Origin: Roseobacter weihaiensis
Lineage (GTDB): Bacteria; Pseudomonadota; Alphaproteobacteria; Rhodobacterales; Rhodobacteraceae
Assembly (NCBI RefSeq): GCF_020622345.1
Contig: NZ_JACNMO010000010.1
Location: 62,001 to 126,000 of the forward strand
DNA: 64,000 bases
Reading direction: 5' to 3'
Shown here: positions 10,409-18,769 of the stretch, piece after piece
Layout of the letters: each line of letters opens with the position of its first letter
Numbering within the stretch: position 1 is the first letter of the stretch
Position numbers and translations under genes: made by a program
Notes under the pieces: generated by a model
The model's input: the letters and a program-made list of their open reading frames with translations, nothing else
Databases searched by the model: none
Told to the model about the DNA's origin: nothing

Positions 10409-10505
10409 GCGGCAAAAACACGCGAATTTGTCTCTGCTGATATCGCATAACAGGGCGATGATGTTTAGGTGCTGTTCCAACGAGATTGTCAAAGGAATAT
10501 AGATC

Positions 10506-11108
10506 GTGAAGCCCCTGTTGCGCAGTTTGTTTATTGTCTGGCTCATGGCCTGGCCGGTTTCCTCCTGGGCGGCCGAACAGCTCAAACTGGCCGATATCTC
10601 GGCCTATCTGAATAGCCTGACGACATTGCGGGCGGATTTTCAGCAGATCAACGACGATGGATCGGTCAGCACCGGCGAGCTTTACATTCGCAGGCCGGGG
10701 CGGATGCGTTTTGAATATGACCCGCCCGAGGAGGCGCTGGTGATTGCGGCGGCCTCTGCCGTGGTGATTATCGACCGCAAGTCAAACCAGCCCTCGGAAA
10801 CCTATCCGCTCAGCCGCACACCGCTCTCGCTCATTCTGGGGCGCAACATTGACCTGACGCGCGCCAATATGGTACGCAACGCCCGCTTTGACGGGACAGC
10901 AACCATTGTGACCGCCGAAGACCCCGATAACCTGGAAAACGGGTATATTGAGCTCACATTCACGGATAACCCCACGCAGCTCCGCGAATGGGTCATCCAT
11001 GATGCAACCGGTGCCCAGACGCGGGTTGTTCTGGGCGCGTTTGAGACGGGCATGACGCTGCCCAATTCTCTTTTCGATGCGGATCGCGAGAAATCCCGCA
11101 GCCGCTGA
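10506..11108 (+). CDS. lolA: Outer-membrane lipoprotein carrier protein LolA
   Basis: Periplasmic chaperone that carries lipoproteins from LolCDE to the outer membrane. 200 residues with a Sec signal peptide (RSLFIVWLMAWPVSSWA, cleavage after about 22) and the LolA beta-sheet fold: TLRADFQQI, GELYIRRPGRMRFEYDPPEE, and a C-terminal GAFETGMTLPNSLF. The start is GTG 10506 with AAAGGA about nine bases upstream. It lies downstream of ftsK and converges with the transglycosylase gene, only two bases separating the stop codons. Confidence 0.93.
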   Translation: MKPLLRSLFIVWLMAWPVSSWAAEQLKLADISAYLNSLTTLRADFQQINDDGSVSTGELYIRRPGRMRFEYDPPEEALVIAAASAVVIIDRKSNQPSETYPLSRTPLSLILGRNIDLTRANMVRNARFDGTATIVTAEDPDNLENGYIELTFTDNPTQLREWVIHDATGAQTRVVLGAFETGMTLPNSLFDADREKSRSR

Positions 11109-11110
11109 TC

Positions 11111-11695
11111 CTAGCGTAACCCGCAGGTTGCAAGCTGCGCCTGATAAAGGTCGGCACGGGCATCTACTTTGTTGGCGACACTCAGCAACCAGGATTTGCG
11201 ATTGTAGCTGCCGCGCGCATACCCGGTGTGCCCCTCGTGATACGCCAGATATTGGTTGCGCGCATCATAGAGCGGGATGCCATTCTTGGACCGGCTGGTG
11301 ACCATATACCACCCCATGAAATCTGCGGCATCACGGATCCGGTCCCTGCGGGCAAACCGCTTGCCGGTGGCGCTCTTATAGTCATCCCAGGTGCCATCCA
11401 GTGCCTGCGAATACCCATATGCACTAGAGACACGCCCCATCGGGATCACCCCGAGCGCATATTTATGCGGTGTTTTTGCATTGCTGATAAACCGGCTTTC
11501 CTGGTGCATGGTTGCCATCTGCACATGGACGGGCACCCCCCATTTCCGCTCGGTCTGCAGGAATGCTCTCATGTATTCCGGGCGCTGATCGGCAATGCTG
11601 CAGGCGTTGTCCAGATTGCGCGGTGCCGTGCCGGAACCGCCCCCACAGGAGGCCGCCAATAATACGATTGCCATAGCGCGAAGAGTTCTGCTCAT
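11111..11695 (-). CDS. SLT-domain (lytic transglycosylase-like) lipoprotein
   Basis: A 194-residue probable lipoprotein: MSRTLRAMAIVLLAAS then Cys17 followed by a Gly/Ser/Thr linker. The mature part is a lysozyme-like SLT domain with the presumed catalytic Glu in MHQESRF, then AYGYSQALDGTWDDY and LAYHEGHTGYARGSY. It would cleave or bind peptidoglycan from the inner face of the outer membrane. AGAGG just before ATG 11695 sets the start; two upstream in-frame ATGs lack such a site. It is followed on the same strand, upstream in transcription, by the AEC transporter gene. Confidence 0.85.
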   Translation of the reverse strand: MSRTLRAMAIVLLAASCGGGSGTAPRNLDNACSIADQRPEYMRAFLQTERKWGVPVHVQMATMHQESRFISNAKTPHKYALGVIPMGRVSSAYGYSQALDGTWDDYKSATGKRFARRDRIRDAADFMGWYMVTSRSKNGIPLYDARNQYLAYHEGHTGYARGSYNRKSWLLSVANKVDARADLYQAQLATCGLR

Positions 11696-11764
11696 CTGCC
11701 TCTCGCTTTTCATTTTTTTATTTTGCAAGCTTACCGGAAAAAAGACGAATTGGAAATCACGATT

Positions 11765-12646
11765 TCACAGCAAAAGTGCCAAAAGCAGAGGCAGGGCGGC
11801 GACGGACATCAACGTCGAGGCGACCACCAGGCCGGCCACGTCCTGTGCTGCGGCCCCGTATTTCTCGGCCAGCATGTAAGAGGTGACCGCAACTGGCGTT
11901 GCCACCTGCAAGACAAGCACGCCGAAAGCGATCGGGTCGAGCTCAAATGCGCCACCAATCCCCCAGGCAATGCCCGCGCAAATCGCCAGTTTCAGCGCGC
12001 TGAGCATCACCGCCTGTAGCAGGCCGCCGGATTGCAGCCGGGCCACGGCCACACCGAGCGTAATCAGCATCAGCGGAATGGCCATCTGGCCGATCAGTTC
12101 CAGCGTATTGGTCAGAAAGAGCGGTGTTTGCCAGCCTTGCCACAGGAATACAGCCCCCAGAACGGTCCCGGCGACAAGCGGCTCGCGCACCACTTTGGTC
12201 AGAGAGCCGGCCCCGGCAACCAGCCAGATCCCGAAAGTGAAGGACCAGATCGCCATGATTGCAAAAACGATGATCGCATAGCTCAGACCGATCTCGCCAA
12301 AGGCAAATAACGCCAGCGGAAGCCCCAGATTGCCGGTATTGCCAAAGATCAATGGGGCGGCAAATGTGCGCCTGTTCAGCCGCAACACGAGCACAAGCGT
12401 CAGCATCGCCAGCGTCACGGCGCCATAGGTCACCACGCTGGCCAGCGACAAGGCGGTCAAGGCTGCGGGGTCGATCTCTGTCTGCATGAGGGAAACGAAA
12501 ATCAGGCAGGGCACAGACAGTGTCATCGCCATTTGCGTGACGAACTGGATGCGATACTCAAAGCCCAGTTTGACCCATGCATATCCGATCCCGGCCAGCA
12601 GAAACACGGGCGCCACAATTTCGAGCACTGTCAGCGCAAGGTTCAC
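11765..12646 (-). CDS. AEC (auxin efflux carrier) family transporter
   Basis: Inner-membrane carrier of 293 residues with about ten predicted helices in two repeats, the family's usual size. The start VLEIVAPVFLLAGIGYAW and the FGNTGNLGLPLALFAFGE segment are characteristic of AEC/PIN-like permeases, which in bacteria export or import organic acids; the substrate here is unknown. I chose GTG 12646 because AGAGGA lies seven to twelve bases before it and family members start with this NLALTVLEI segment; the frame runs on upstream to 12727 without support. Divergent from hspQ. Confidence 0.87.
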   Translation of the reverse strand: MNLALTVLEIVAPVFLLAGIGYAWVKLGFEYRIQFVTQMAMTLSVPCLIFVSLMQTEIDPAALTALSLASVVTYGAVTLAMLTLVLVLRLNRRTFAAPLIFGNTGNLGLPLALFAFGEIGLSYAIIVFAIMAIWSFTFGIWLVAGAGSLTKVVREPLVAGTVLGAVFLWQGWQTPLFLTNTLELIGQMAIPLMLITLGVAVARLQSGGLLQAVMLSALKLAICAGIAWGIGGAFELDPIAFGVLVLQVATPVAVTSYMLAEKYGAAAQDVAGLVVASTLMSVAALPLLLALLL

Positions 12647-12678
12647 AAACTGTTTCCTCTTTTTTAGGGTCCAAGGGT

Positions 12679-12706
12679 TGGACAAATACCGCCGGAAACG
12701 TCTACT
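12679..12706 (+). promoter_or_regulatory. Possible promoter of hspQ
   Basis: TGGACA at 12679-12684 (five of six to consensus) and TCTACT at 12701-12706 (four of six) are 16 bases apart; a start near 12712 would give a 20-base leader. No clear heat-shock (RpoH) promoter is evident, though the gene product belongs to a heat-shock family. Confidence 0.35.
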
Positions 12707-12731
12707 AACGTAGGCGAAAGGCTTCAATGCT

Positions 12732-13058
12732 ATGATAAGAACACGTGCGAAATATCATTTGGGCCAGGTTGTAAGGCACAAAAAACACCCCTTTCGCGGG
12801 GTGATTTTCGACGTGGACCCTGAGTTTGCCAATACGGACGAATGGTACGAGTCGATCCCAGAGGACAGCCGCCCCAAGAAAGAACAGCCGTTCTACCATC
12901 TTCTGGCTGAAAACGATCAAAGCTACTATGTTGCCTATGTGTCGGAGCAGAACCTGATCGCGGATTACTCCGGTGAGCCGGTGGATCACCCCGATATCCC
13001 GGATTTGTTCGGCCCCTTTCAGAACGGTGCGTATCCCTTGCATTTTCAGCTGAACTAA
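12732..13058 (+). CDS. hspQ: Heat shock protein HspQ (YccV-like)
   Basis: A 108-residue YccV-like protein. In E. coli HspQ binds hemimethylated DNA and is a specificity-enhancing factor for Lon protease. The family blocks are all present: KYHLGQVVRHKKHPFRGVIF, DPEFANTDEWY, QPFYHLLAEND and YVAYVSEQNL. The gene is short and complete, divergent from the AEC transporter and convergent with gamma-glutamyltransferase. The LON-domain protein encoded near 2.8 kb is unlinked, so a functional tie between the two is only a thought. Confidence 0.94.
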   Translation: MIRTRAKYHLGQVVRHKKHPFRGVIFDVDPEFANTDEWYESIPEDSRPKKEQPFYHLLAENDQSYYVAYVSEQNLIADYSGEPVDHPDIPDLFGPFQNGAYPLHFQLN

Positions 13059-13080
13059 ACCCTGTGGGGCGTTTCGGCCG

Positions 13081-14658
13081 TCAGTAGCCCAGGGCACAGC
13101 CATCCTTGCGCGGATCGCTGCCGCCTTCGAGCACGCCCGTGTCATGCATCAGGATAGCCTGCGCCCCGCCAATCGCCGTTTCGGGAACGCTGACCGAATG
13201 CCCCATGTCGGCAAGCGCCTGACGCACCGCGTCTGAATACCCCCGTTCAACCTGCATATTATCCGCATCAGAGAACGCACGCGGGGCGTCGATGGCCGCC
13301 TGCGGATCCATGCCGAAATCAATCATGTTGCTGACAAGCCGCGCATGCCCGTTCGGCTGGTAGGCGCCGCCCATGACGCCAAAGGGCATGATGACCTTGC
13401 CGTTTTTGCGCAGCATGGCTGGAATGATCGTGTGCATGGGGCGCTTGCCGCCCTTGAGTTCATTCGGATGGCCTTCTTCGAGGGTAAACCCGGCACCCCG
13501 GTTCTGCATAAGAATACCGAATTTGTCTGACGCGATGCCGGAGCCGAAGTCCTTGAAAACGGAATAGATCAGCGAAACCGCCATGCGGTCGCGATCCACC
13601 ACGGTGATGTAGATCGTATCCTTGTGCACCATCTCGGTCAGTGGGGCAGCAGCGGCCATTGCCGCCTTGGGGTCGATGAGCGCTGCAAGCTCTTTTGCCA
13701 GCGTCATATCCAGCATGTGGTCAAGGCGGGTGGTATAGTCGGCATCGGCCAGAAAGCGATTGCGCGCATCATAGGCGAGCTTGGCCGCTTCGGCCTCGAT
13801 GTGGGCGCGTTCCGTTCCAAAGGGGTCCATGCGGGCCATGTCGAATTGCGCAAGTATATTCAGCATCAGGATCGCCGTGGCCCCCTGTCCGTTCGGCGGA
13901 TGTTCCACGACATCGACATCCTTGTAGGACCCGGCAATCGGCGTTGTCTCGTCGCAGCCGGCGGTTGCGAAATCTTCCAGCGTATGGAGCCCGCCTGCTG
14001 CGGTGAGTGTGGCGACCATGTCTTCGGCAATTTCGCCTGTGTAGAAGGCCGCCGCGCCTTCCTTGGCGATTCGGCGCAAGACCTCTGCCTGCCCGGGTGC
14101 GCGGAACAGCTCTCCTTTTTCAGGGGCTTTGCCGTTGAGCAGATAGGTGTCGCGCGCCGAGCCTTGCAAGTTATGGGCGTAGTTCTTCCAATCGAAGGCC
14201 GCGCGTGGCGCAACCGGAATCCCATGCTCCGCATGGTGAATTGCCGGGGCAAGAAGGGTATCGAGCCCCAGCTTGCCGACTTTTTCCGACAGATGCGCAA
14301 AGGCCGAGACTGCCGTGGGGATGGTGACGGCATGCGCGCTGAAGGCGGGAACAACGCTTTCGCCCGCATCGCGCAGCATGGCCGCGTCCAGAGCAGCGGG
14401 CGCGCGGCCCGATCCATTCAGGGAACGGATGGTTTGCTGATCTTTCTCGGACCACAAAACAAAGCAATCTCCGCCGATGCCCGTCATCGCCGGTTCGCAC
14501 AATCCCAAAAGAACCGCCCCTGCAATCGCGGCATCCATTGCGTTGCCGCCGCGCTCCAGAATGTCGATCGCGGTCTTTGCCGCCAAGGGGTGGGAGGTGG
14601 CGCACATCCCTTTGCTGGCAAGAACAGGGGAGCGCCCGGGCAGATGGAAATCGCGCAT
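13081..14658 (-). CDS. ggt: Gamma-glutamyltransferase family protein
   Basis: Ntn-hydrolase of 525 residues that cleaves gamma-glutamyl bonds such as that of glutathione. The self-processing and nucleophilic threonine is in the KDTIYITVVDRD block (about residue 350), followed by the small-subunit motifs RGAGFTLEEGHPNELKGGKR and GVMGGAYQPNGHA. The N-terminal GGNAMDAAIAGAVLLGL and TGIGGDCF blocks are typical. No signal peptide is visible after the chosen ATG 14658 (AAAGG about nine bases upstream), so this belongs to the cytoplasmic-looking YwrD/acylase-like branch rather than a secreted GGT. Confidence 0.9.
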   Translation of the reverse strand: MRDFHLPGRSPVLASKGMCATSHPLAAKTAIDILERGGNAMDAAIAGAVLLGLCEPAMTGIGGDCFVLWSEKDQQTIRSLNGSGRAPAALDAAMLRDAGESVVPAFSAHAVTIPTAVSAFAHLSEKVGKLGLDTLLAPAIHHAEHGIPVAPRAAFDWKNYAHNLQGSARDTYLLNGKAPEKGELFRAPGQAEVLRRIAKEGAAAFYTGEIAEDMVATLTAAGGLHTLEDFATAGCDETTPIAGSYKDVDVVEHPPNGQGATAILMLNILAQFDMARMDPFGTERAHIEAEAAKLAYDARNRFLADADYTTRLDHMLDMTLAKELAALIDPKAAMAAAAPLTEMVHKDTIYITVVDRDRMAVSLIYSVFKDFGSGIASDKFGILMQNRGAGFTLEEGHPNELKGGKRPMHTIIPAMLRKNGKVIMPFGVMGGAYQPNGHARLVSNMIDFGMDPQAAIDAPRAFSDADNMQVERGYSDAVRQALADMGHSVSVPETAIGGAQAILMHDTGVLEGGSDPRKDGCALGY

Positions 14659-14921
14659 CGCGGTGGCCTTTATTGAAAACATCTGCGCGCAAACTAACCC
14701 ATTAGACCGCGAAGTCTATGGTGGCCGTGTGGTCTGGGGGATTTATGAGAAGTCCTCGGCGCCGCGTACTGGGTGGGGGCTATTACACGCAGCGCCGAGG
14801 GAAGCTATATGCAGCTACAGGACCCTGTATGATCTTGGAAGAAGGCGGCAATATGATCGCTTCTTGTCGCTTTGGGGGAAGAATTGGGAACAATTGAGGC
14901 CCCTCGCATTTCCGGGCATCG
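14659..14921. other. 263-base gap with a 9-bp hairpin
   Basis: No convincing gene between the gamma-glutamyltransferase start and the RsbW-like stop. The main structure is a perfect inverted repeat, CCTCGGCGC at 14754-14762 with GCGCCGAGG at 14792-14800, around a 29-base loop. No T-run follows on either strand, so it is not a standard terminator. On the minus strand the stretch must hold the promoter for the gamma-glutamyltransferase gene, but I cannot pick clear hexamers. Confidence 0.5.
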
Positions 14922-15398
14922 CTACGATGGCAGGCCAACTGCGAGCCGCATGTTGAGGTGGTTTTCCTTGCCAACTCGGGCGTAGGTCACGTCCTTTGCG
15001 AGATGTTGTATCAGAAGCCAGCCAAATCCGCCTTCAGGCATATCCTGTAGCTCGACATCGAGCGGCGCAGCGGTGACCAATGGGACCTTTTCGTCCGGCA
15101 ATTTGTTGCCCTGATCCATGACCTTTACCCGCAGACCGTCTGGCTGCTGTATGAAATGGATTGCAATGGGCCCTGCCGGTCCTGTCGGCGGATAGGCATG
15201 CTCCACAATGTTGTTGAGCACTTCGGCCAGGACGATTTCGATTGTGCCGGCTTCTTCGACGTCGAGGTCCAGCGGGCGCAACGCCTCGAACACCTTGCGC
15301 AATGCCTGTCTGACAGCGAGTTGTCCGCTCTGGACGCAAACTTCGAAAGGGGGCAGCGGCTGCCGTGTCACCGAAAAGATCCTTTCGGCCCCGTTCAC
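14922..15398 (-). CDS. RsbW-like serine kinase / anti-sigma factor
   Basis: A 158-residue HATPase_c_2 protein. The N box is EIVLAEVLNNIVEHAY (about 55-70) and the G1/G2-type loops are DQGNKLPDE and PEGGFGWLLI. Such kinases bind a sigma factor or another target and phosphorylate a STAS-domain antagonist. The start is GTG 15398, which overlaps the stop of the preceding STAS gene (GTGA), so the two are translationally coupled. There is no sigma factor or PP2C phosphatase gene nearby; the target is unknown. The start assignment is firm because of the overlap. Confidence 0.87.
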   Translation of the reverse strand: MNGAERIFSVTRQPLPPFEVCVQSGQLAVRQALRKVFEALRPLDLDVEEAGTIEIVLAEVLNNIVEHAYPPTGPAGPIAIHFIQQPDGLRVKVMDQGNKLPDEKVPLVTAAPLDVELQDMPEGGFGWLLIQHLAKDVTYARVGKENHLNMRLAVGLPS

Positions 15399-15736
15399 TG
15401 AGGTTTCAGTTCCGCCAACGCCCCTTCCAATGTAGGAAAAACGCTGAACACTGCATCCATTCGGGTCAGCTCAAAAACGCGCGCGACCGTTGGTGTCAGC
15501 CCGGCCAGCGCCAGTTTGCGTCCTTTGCCCATATGTTTCACTGCAGCCACAATCGCGCCGAGACCGCTGGAGTCGATGAACTCAACGCGGCTCAGGTCAA
15601 GCACAACAACATCGGGGCCGCCGTCGGTCTGGTGTCGCATGGCATCCTTGAACTCAATCGCGACAGCCGCGTCAATGCGTGTGTCCTGTACGGAAACGAT
15701 GCGCAGATCCTGTTCTGTTTTGCTTGCAAGTTCCAT
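15395..15736 (-). CDS. STAS-domain anti-sigma factor antagonist (RsbV-like)
   Basis: A 113-residue STAS protein, partner of the RsbW-like kinase encoded directly downstream. The phosphorylatable serine lies in VEFIDSSGLGAIV (Ser56/Ser57), preceded by the beta strand VVVLDLSR. The unphosphorylated form should bind the kinase and free its target. I start at ATG 15736 because CGGAG stands seven bases before it; an in-frame TTG at 15751 lies upstream of that ribosome site and would add five residues. Divergent from the thiolase gene. Confidence 0.9.
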   Translation of the reverse strand: MELASKTEQDLRIVSVQDTRIDAAVAIEFKDAMRHQTDGGPDVVVLDLSRVEFIDSSGLGAIVAAVKHMGKGRKLALAGLTPTVARVFELTRMDAVFSVFPTLEGALAELKPQ

Positions 15737-15819
15737 TGTAAACTCCGACAAACTGGATTGCGGCAGGGTGTATCCCGCAAATCTTTCAAATTCATTGAGC
15801 CATCAGAGGGGTTAACAGG

Positions 15820-16992
15820 ATGCGGAGTGTTGTGATCGCCGGGGCAGCCCGCACACCGATGGGCGGTTTTCAGGGCGCGCTCGGGACCCTCAGCGCGGCT
15901 GAACTCGGGGGCATTGCCCTCAAAGCCGCGCTTGAGATGTCGAATGGTGCCACGGTTGAAGAGCTGTTGATGGGCTGTGTGCTCCCGGCGGGCCAGGGGC
16001 AGGCCCCGGCGCGGCAGGCCGGCTTTTGCGCAGGCCTGGGGGAGGACGTGCCAGCCACCACGCTCAACAAGATGTGCGGGTCGGGGATGAAGGCGGCGAT
16101 GATGGCATTCGACCAGATCGCCTTGGGTCAATCCGATGTCGTTGCGGCCGGTGGCATGGAAAGCATGACAAACGCGCCCTACCTGTTGCCCAAAATGCGG
16201 GGCGGTGCCCGGCTTGGCCACAGTCACGTGATCGACCATATGTTTCTCGACGGTCTTGAAGATGCCTATGACAAGGGGCGACTGATGGGCACCTTTGCAG
16301 AGGATTGCGCGGAGACCTATCAGTTTACCCGCGCCCGGCAGGACGACTATGCGCTGGCGTCGCTGTCGCGCGCGCTTGAGGCGCAAAAGAGCGGCGCCTT
16401 TGAAGGGGAGATTGCGCCCGTTACGGTGTCTTCGCGCAAGGCAAGCGAGACCGTCGTGGCCGATGAGCAGCCCGCCACTGCGCGCCCCGAAAAAATCCCG
16501 CAACTCAAACCCGCGTTTCGTGAGGGGGGTACCGTGACGGCTGCGAACGCCTCCTCCATATCGGACGGGGCCGCCGCTTTGGTTCTTGCCTCAGAAGACA
16601 GCGCGCAGGCCCGTGGGATGCCGGCGCTTGCGCGTATCGTCGGGCATGCCAGCCACGCGCAGGCACCGGGGTTGTTTACGACCGCCCCTGTCCCCGCGGC
16701 GCAAAAGCTCCTGCAGCGTATCGGCTGGGACAAAGAGAGCGTCGATCTGTGGGAAGTGAACGAGGCCTTTGCCGTGGTGCCTCTGGCATTCATGCACGAA
16801 ATGGCGCTGGATCATGGCAAGGTCAATGTGAACGGCGGGGCCTGTGCGCTCGGCCATCCCATCGGTGCTTCTGGCGCGCGCATCATCGTGACCTTGCTCA
16901 ACGCGCTGGAAAAACGGGGTTTAAAGCGGGGTGTCGCCGCGATTTGTATCGGTGGTGGCGAGGGAACAGCCATCGCCATAGAGCGGTCTTGA
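15820..16992 (+). CDS. Acetyl-CoA C-acyltransferase (thiolase)
   Basis: A 390-residue thiolase II family enzyme that condenses two acetyl-CoA or cleaves acetoacetyl-CoA. The acyl-accepting Cys86 is in NKMCGSGMKA, the catalytic His is in NGGACALGHPIGASGAR near 345, and the second Cys is in AAICIGGGEG near the C-terminus. Whether it serves fatty-acid breakdown, ketone-body use or polyhydroxybutyrate synthesis is not evident because no partner (phaB, phaC, fad genes) is adjacent. The methionine sulfoxide reductase gene follows after 12 bases. Confidence 0.93.
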   Translation: MRSVVIAGAARTPMGGFQGALGTLSAAELGGIALKAALEMSNGATVEELLMGCVLPAGQGQAPARQAGFCAGLGEDVPATTLNKMCGSGMKAAMMAFDQIALGQSDVVAAGGMESMTNAPYLLPKMRGGARLGHSHVIDHMFLDGLEDAYDKGRLMGTFAEDCAETYQFTRARQDDYALASLSRALEAQKSGAFEGEIAPVTVSSRKASETVVADEQPATARPEKIPQLKPAFREGGTVTAANASSISDGAAALVLASEDSAQARGMPALARIVGHASHAQAPGLFTTAPVPAAQKLLQRIGWDKESVDLWEVNEAFAVVPLAFMHEMALDHGKVNVNGGACALGHPIGASGARIIVTLLNALEKRGLKRGVAAICIGGGEGTAIAIERS

Positions 16993-17004
16993 AGGGCGCG
17001 ATCC

Positions 17005-17460
17005 ATGAGAGCGGACTATAGCTCACTGGCCAAAACCATCGAGGCGCTGACTGCGGGAGAGACCGATACCGTCGCCCTGATGGCAACGGTCGCCTGCGAG
17101 GTGCATCACGCGGATGATCGGTTCGATTGGACGGGGTTTTACCGGGTCACCGCGCCTGAAACGCTAAAGATCGGTCCCTATCAGGGTGGCCATGGGTGTC
17201 TGGTTATCCCCTTCGCGCGCGGTGTTTGCGGTGCGGCGGCGCGCACACGGCAGGTTCAACTGGTGCCGGATGTTCACGCCTTTCCGGGCCACATCGCCTG
17301 TGCCACGACAACACGGTCTGAACTGGTGTTGCCGGTCGAGAATGCGCAGGGGGATCTGCTGGGCGTGTTTGATATCGACAGCGATCAGCTTGGGGCGTTC
17401 GAGAGTGCGGATGCAACGTCCCTCGCGGCGATCCTTCGGTCGGTGTTCACGCGGGCATAG
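17005..17460 (+). CDS. Free methionine-(R)-sulfoxide reductase (fRMsr, GAF-domain)
   Basis: A 151-residue single GAF domain. Cys65, Cys75 and Cys99 (in HGCLVIP, RGVCGAA and GHIACA) keep the exact 10 and 24 spacing of the three redox cysteines of E. coli fRMsr, and Glu106 in RSELVLP matches its substrate-binding Glu. The enzyme reduces free L-methionine-(R)-sulfoxide, with thioredoxin as electron source. The residue after Cys99 is Ala where Asp is common. It probably shares a transcript with the thiolase gene 12 bases upstream, without an obvious metabolic link. Confidence 0.9.
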   Translation: MRADYSSLAKTIEALTAGETDTVALMATVACEVHHADDRFDWTGFYRVTAPETLKIGPYQGGHGCLVIPFARGVCGAAARTRQVQLVPDVHAFPGHIACATTTRSELVLPVENAQGDLLGVFDIDSDQLGAFESADATSLAAILRSVFTRA

Positions 17461-17523
17461 GTAAAGCAGCAGCGTCAAAGCAAGATATTAATAACTTGGT
17501 CGCAGCGATGAAATTATGCTGGA

Positions 17524-17555
17524 TTTTTTCACGCGACTCAGGCATCGTGAAAAAA
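17524..17555. promoter_or_regulatory. Inverted-repeat operator candidate before the XRE-cupin gene
   Basis: TTTTTTCACG at 17524-17533 and CGTGAAAAAA at 17546-17555 form a perfect 10-bp inverted repeat around 12 bases. A further half-site TTTTCAC stands at 17565-17571, just before the start codon at 17575. The dyad lies 20-51 bases upstream of the regulator gene that opens the betaine cluster, as expected for autoregulation. A weak AT-rich terminator of the preceding gene is the alternative. Confidence 0.5.
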
Positions 17556-17574
17556 ACAGGGAAATTTTCACCAG

Positions 17575-18147
17575 ATGCATCACAGCCTGCCGGATCAACC
17601 AAAGACACTGGGAGCCGACTTGCGGGCGCTGCGCAAGTCGCGTGGGCTGACACTGGCAGATCTCGCGGATCAGCTTGGCCGCTCTGTCGGTTGGCTGAGT
17701 CAGGTGGAACGTGACAAATCTGACCTTTCCATCAGTGATTTACGCCAGATCGCGGATGTGCTGGACGTGTCGGTTTCAATGCTGTTCCGCCATTCCGCGG
17801 CACCCGCGCATGAATCGGGCTATATCGTGCGCAAGCCTGCGCGCCGCAAAATCGGATCGACCATCGAAGGGCTTGTCGAAGAGCTCCTCTCCCCCGACCT
17901 GACCGATGACTTCGAGATGGTGCATTCCACTTTCGCACCCGGCAGCCGGATCACCGATGCGGTGTCACGCCCGACGCAGGAGGTCGGGTATCTGGTCTCG
18001 GGCCGGTTGAACATCGAAATCTCCGAGGTGGTCCACACCATTCACCCCGGCGACAGTTTTCGCATTCGGGGCGAGGCCTTTCGCTGGTCCAACCCTTTCC
18101 CGGACCCCGCTGTGGCGATCTGGGTCATTGCGCCGCCGGTGTATTGA
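17575..18147 (+). CDS. XRE-family regulator with C-terminal cupin
   Basis: A 190-residue transcription factor: HTH_3 domain at about 13-68 (LRALRKSRGLTLADLADQLG, VGWLSQVERDKS) and a cupin_2 sensor barrel at about 110-185 (EVGYLVSGRLNIEI, HPGDSFRIRGEAFRWSNP). This XRE-cupin build is common in regulators of amine, betaine and polyamine catabolism, the cupin binding the inducer. Its stop codon abuts the LysE start, and the remaining genes of the betaine group follow with almost no gaps, so it most likely controls the cluster and itself through the inverted repeat at 17524-17555. The inducer is inferred, not shown. Confidence 0.9.
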   Translation: MHHSLPDQPKTLGADLRALRKSRGLTLADLADQLGRSVGWLSQVERDKSDLSISDLRQIADVLDVSVSMLFRHSAAPAHESGYIVRKPARRKIGSTIEGLVEELLSPDLTDDFEMVHSTFAPGSRITDAVSRPTQEVGYLVSGRLNIEISEVVHTIHPGDSFRIRGEAFRWSNPFPDPAVAIWVIAPPVY

Positions 18148-18768
18148 ATGAGCTTCGAGGCCTGGACCCTGTTTGCTCTGTTCTGGGTGGTTTTTGTCAC
18201 CACGCCGGGGCCCAATGCGGTCAACTGCATCACCAATGGCATGCATCTGAGCTTTGGGCGCGCGATGATCGGGGTCGGGGCAATCCTGACCCAGGCGAGC
18301 CTGTTTCTACTGCTGTCGGCGCTGGGCATCACCGCGTTGATCGCGGCCTCGCCCGCCGCGTTTTTCGTTGCCAAGCTGGTGGGTGCGGGAGTCCTGATCT
18401 ACCTCGGCATCCGGGGCTGGATGCTTGCAAAGCAGCCCGTGACAATGGGTGACCGGCCGGCCCGCGCGGTCTATCTCAATGCGCTGGCGATCGCGACGAT
18501 CAACCCCAAGAGCATCGCGGGGTATCTGGCGGCCTTTTCGCAATTTGTCGCGCCTGACGTGCCGATCTGGGAGCAGATGTCGGTGATCATACCCACCGCA
18601 CTGACCATCACGGCGCTGAGCTATACCGGGTTTACCCTGCTGGGCGCCGGGCTGGGGCGGGCGGCATTGGGGGCTGTGTTCAATGTCTGGGTGCGCCGGA
18701 TGATGGCAGCCTGCTTCGTGACCTATGGCGTGCTGCTGGGCACGACAAGCACACCGGGGAGGGGATGA
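18148..18768 (+). CDS. LysE/RhtB family translocator
   Basis: A 206-residue membrane exporter with about six helices. The opening FALFWVVFVTTPGPNAVNCITNGMHLSF carries the family motif (TPGPN), and NPKSIAGYLAAF is the second conserved block. LysE-type proteins export amino acids and related zwitterions. It starts on the base after the XRE stop codon. Inside a glycine-betaine demethylation cluster it may release surplus glycine, methionine or a methylated glycine, but no direct sequence sign of the substrate exists. Confidence 0.88.
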   Translation: MSFEAWTLFALFWVVFVTTPGPNAVNCITNGMHLSFGRAMIGVGAILTQASLFLLLSALGITALIAASPAAFFVAKLVGAGVLIYLGIRGWMLAKQPVTMGDRPARAVYLNALAIATINPKSIAGYLAAFSQFVAPDVPIWEQMSVIIPTALTITALSYTGFTLLGAGLGRAALGAVFNVWVRRMMAACFVTYGVLLGTTSTPGRG

Positions 18769-18769
18769 G

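Noticed and set aside
17524-17555. Hairpin read as a terminator of the methionine sulfoxide reductase gene
   Set aside because: The stem is AT-rich with only CACG as GC core, the loop is 12 bases, and it lies 63 bases past the stop and directly before the regulator start; an operator explains it better, though not proven.
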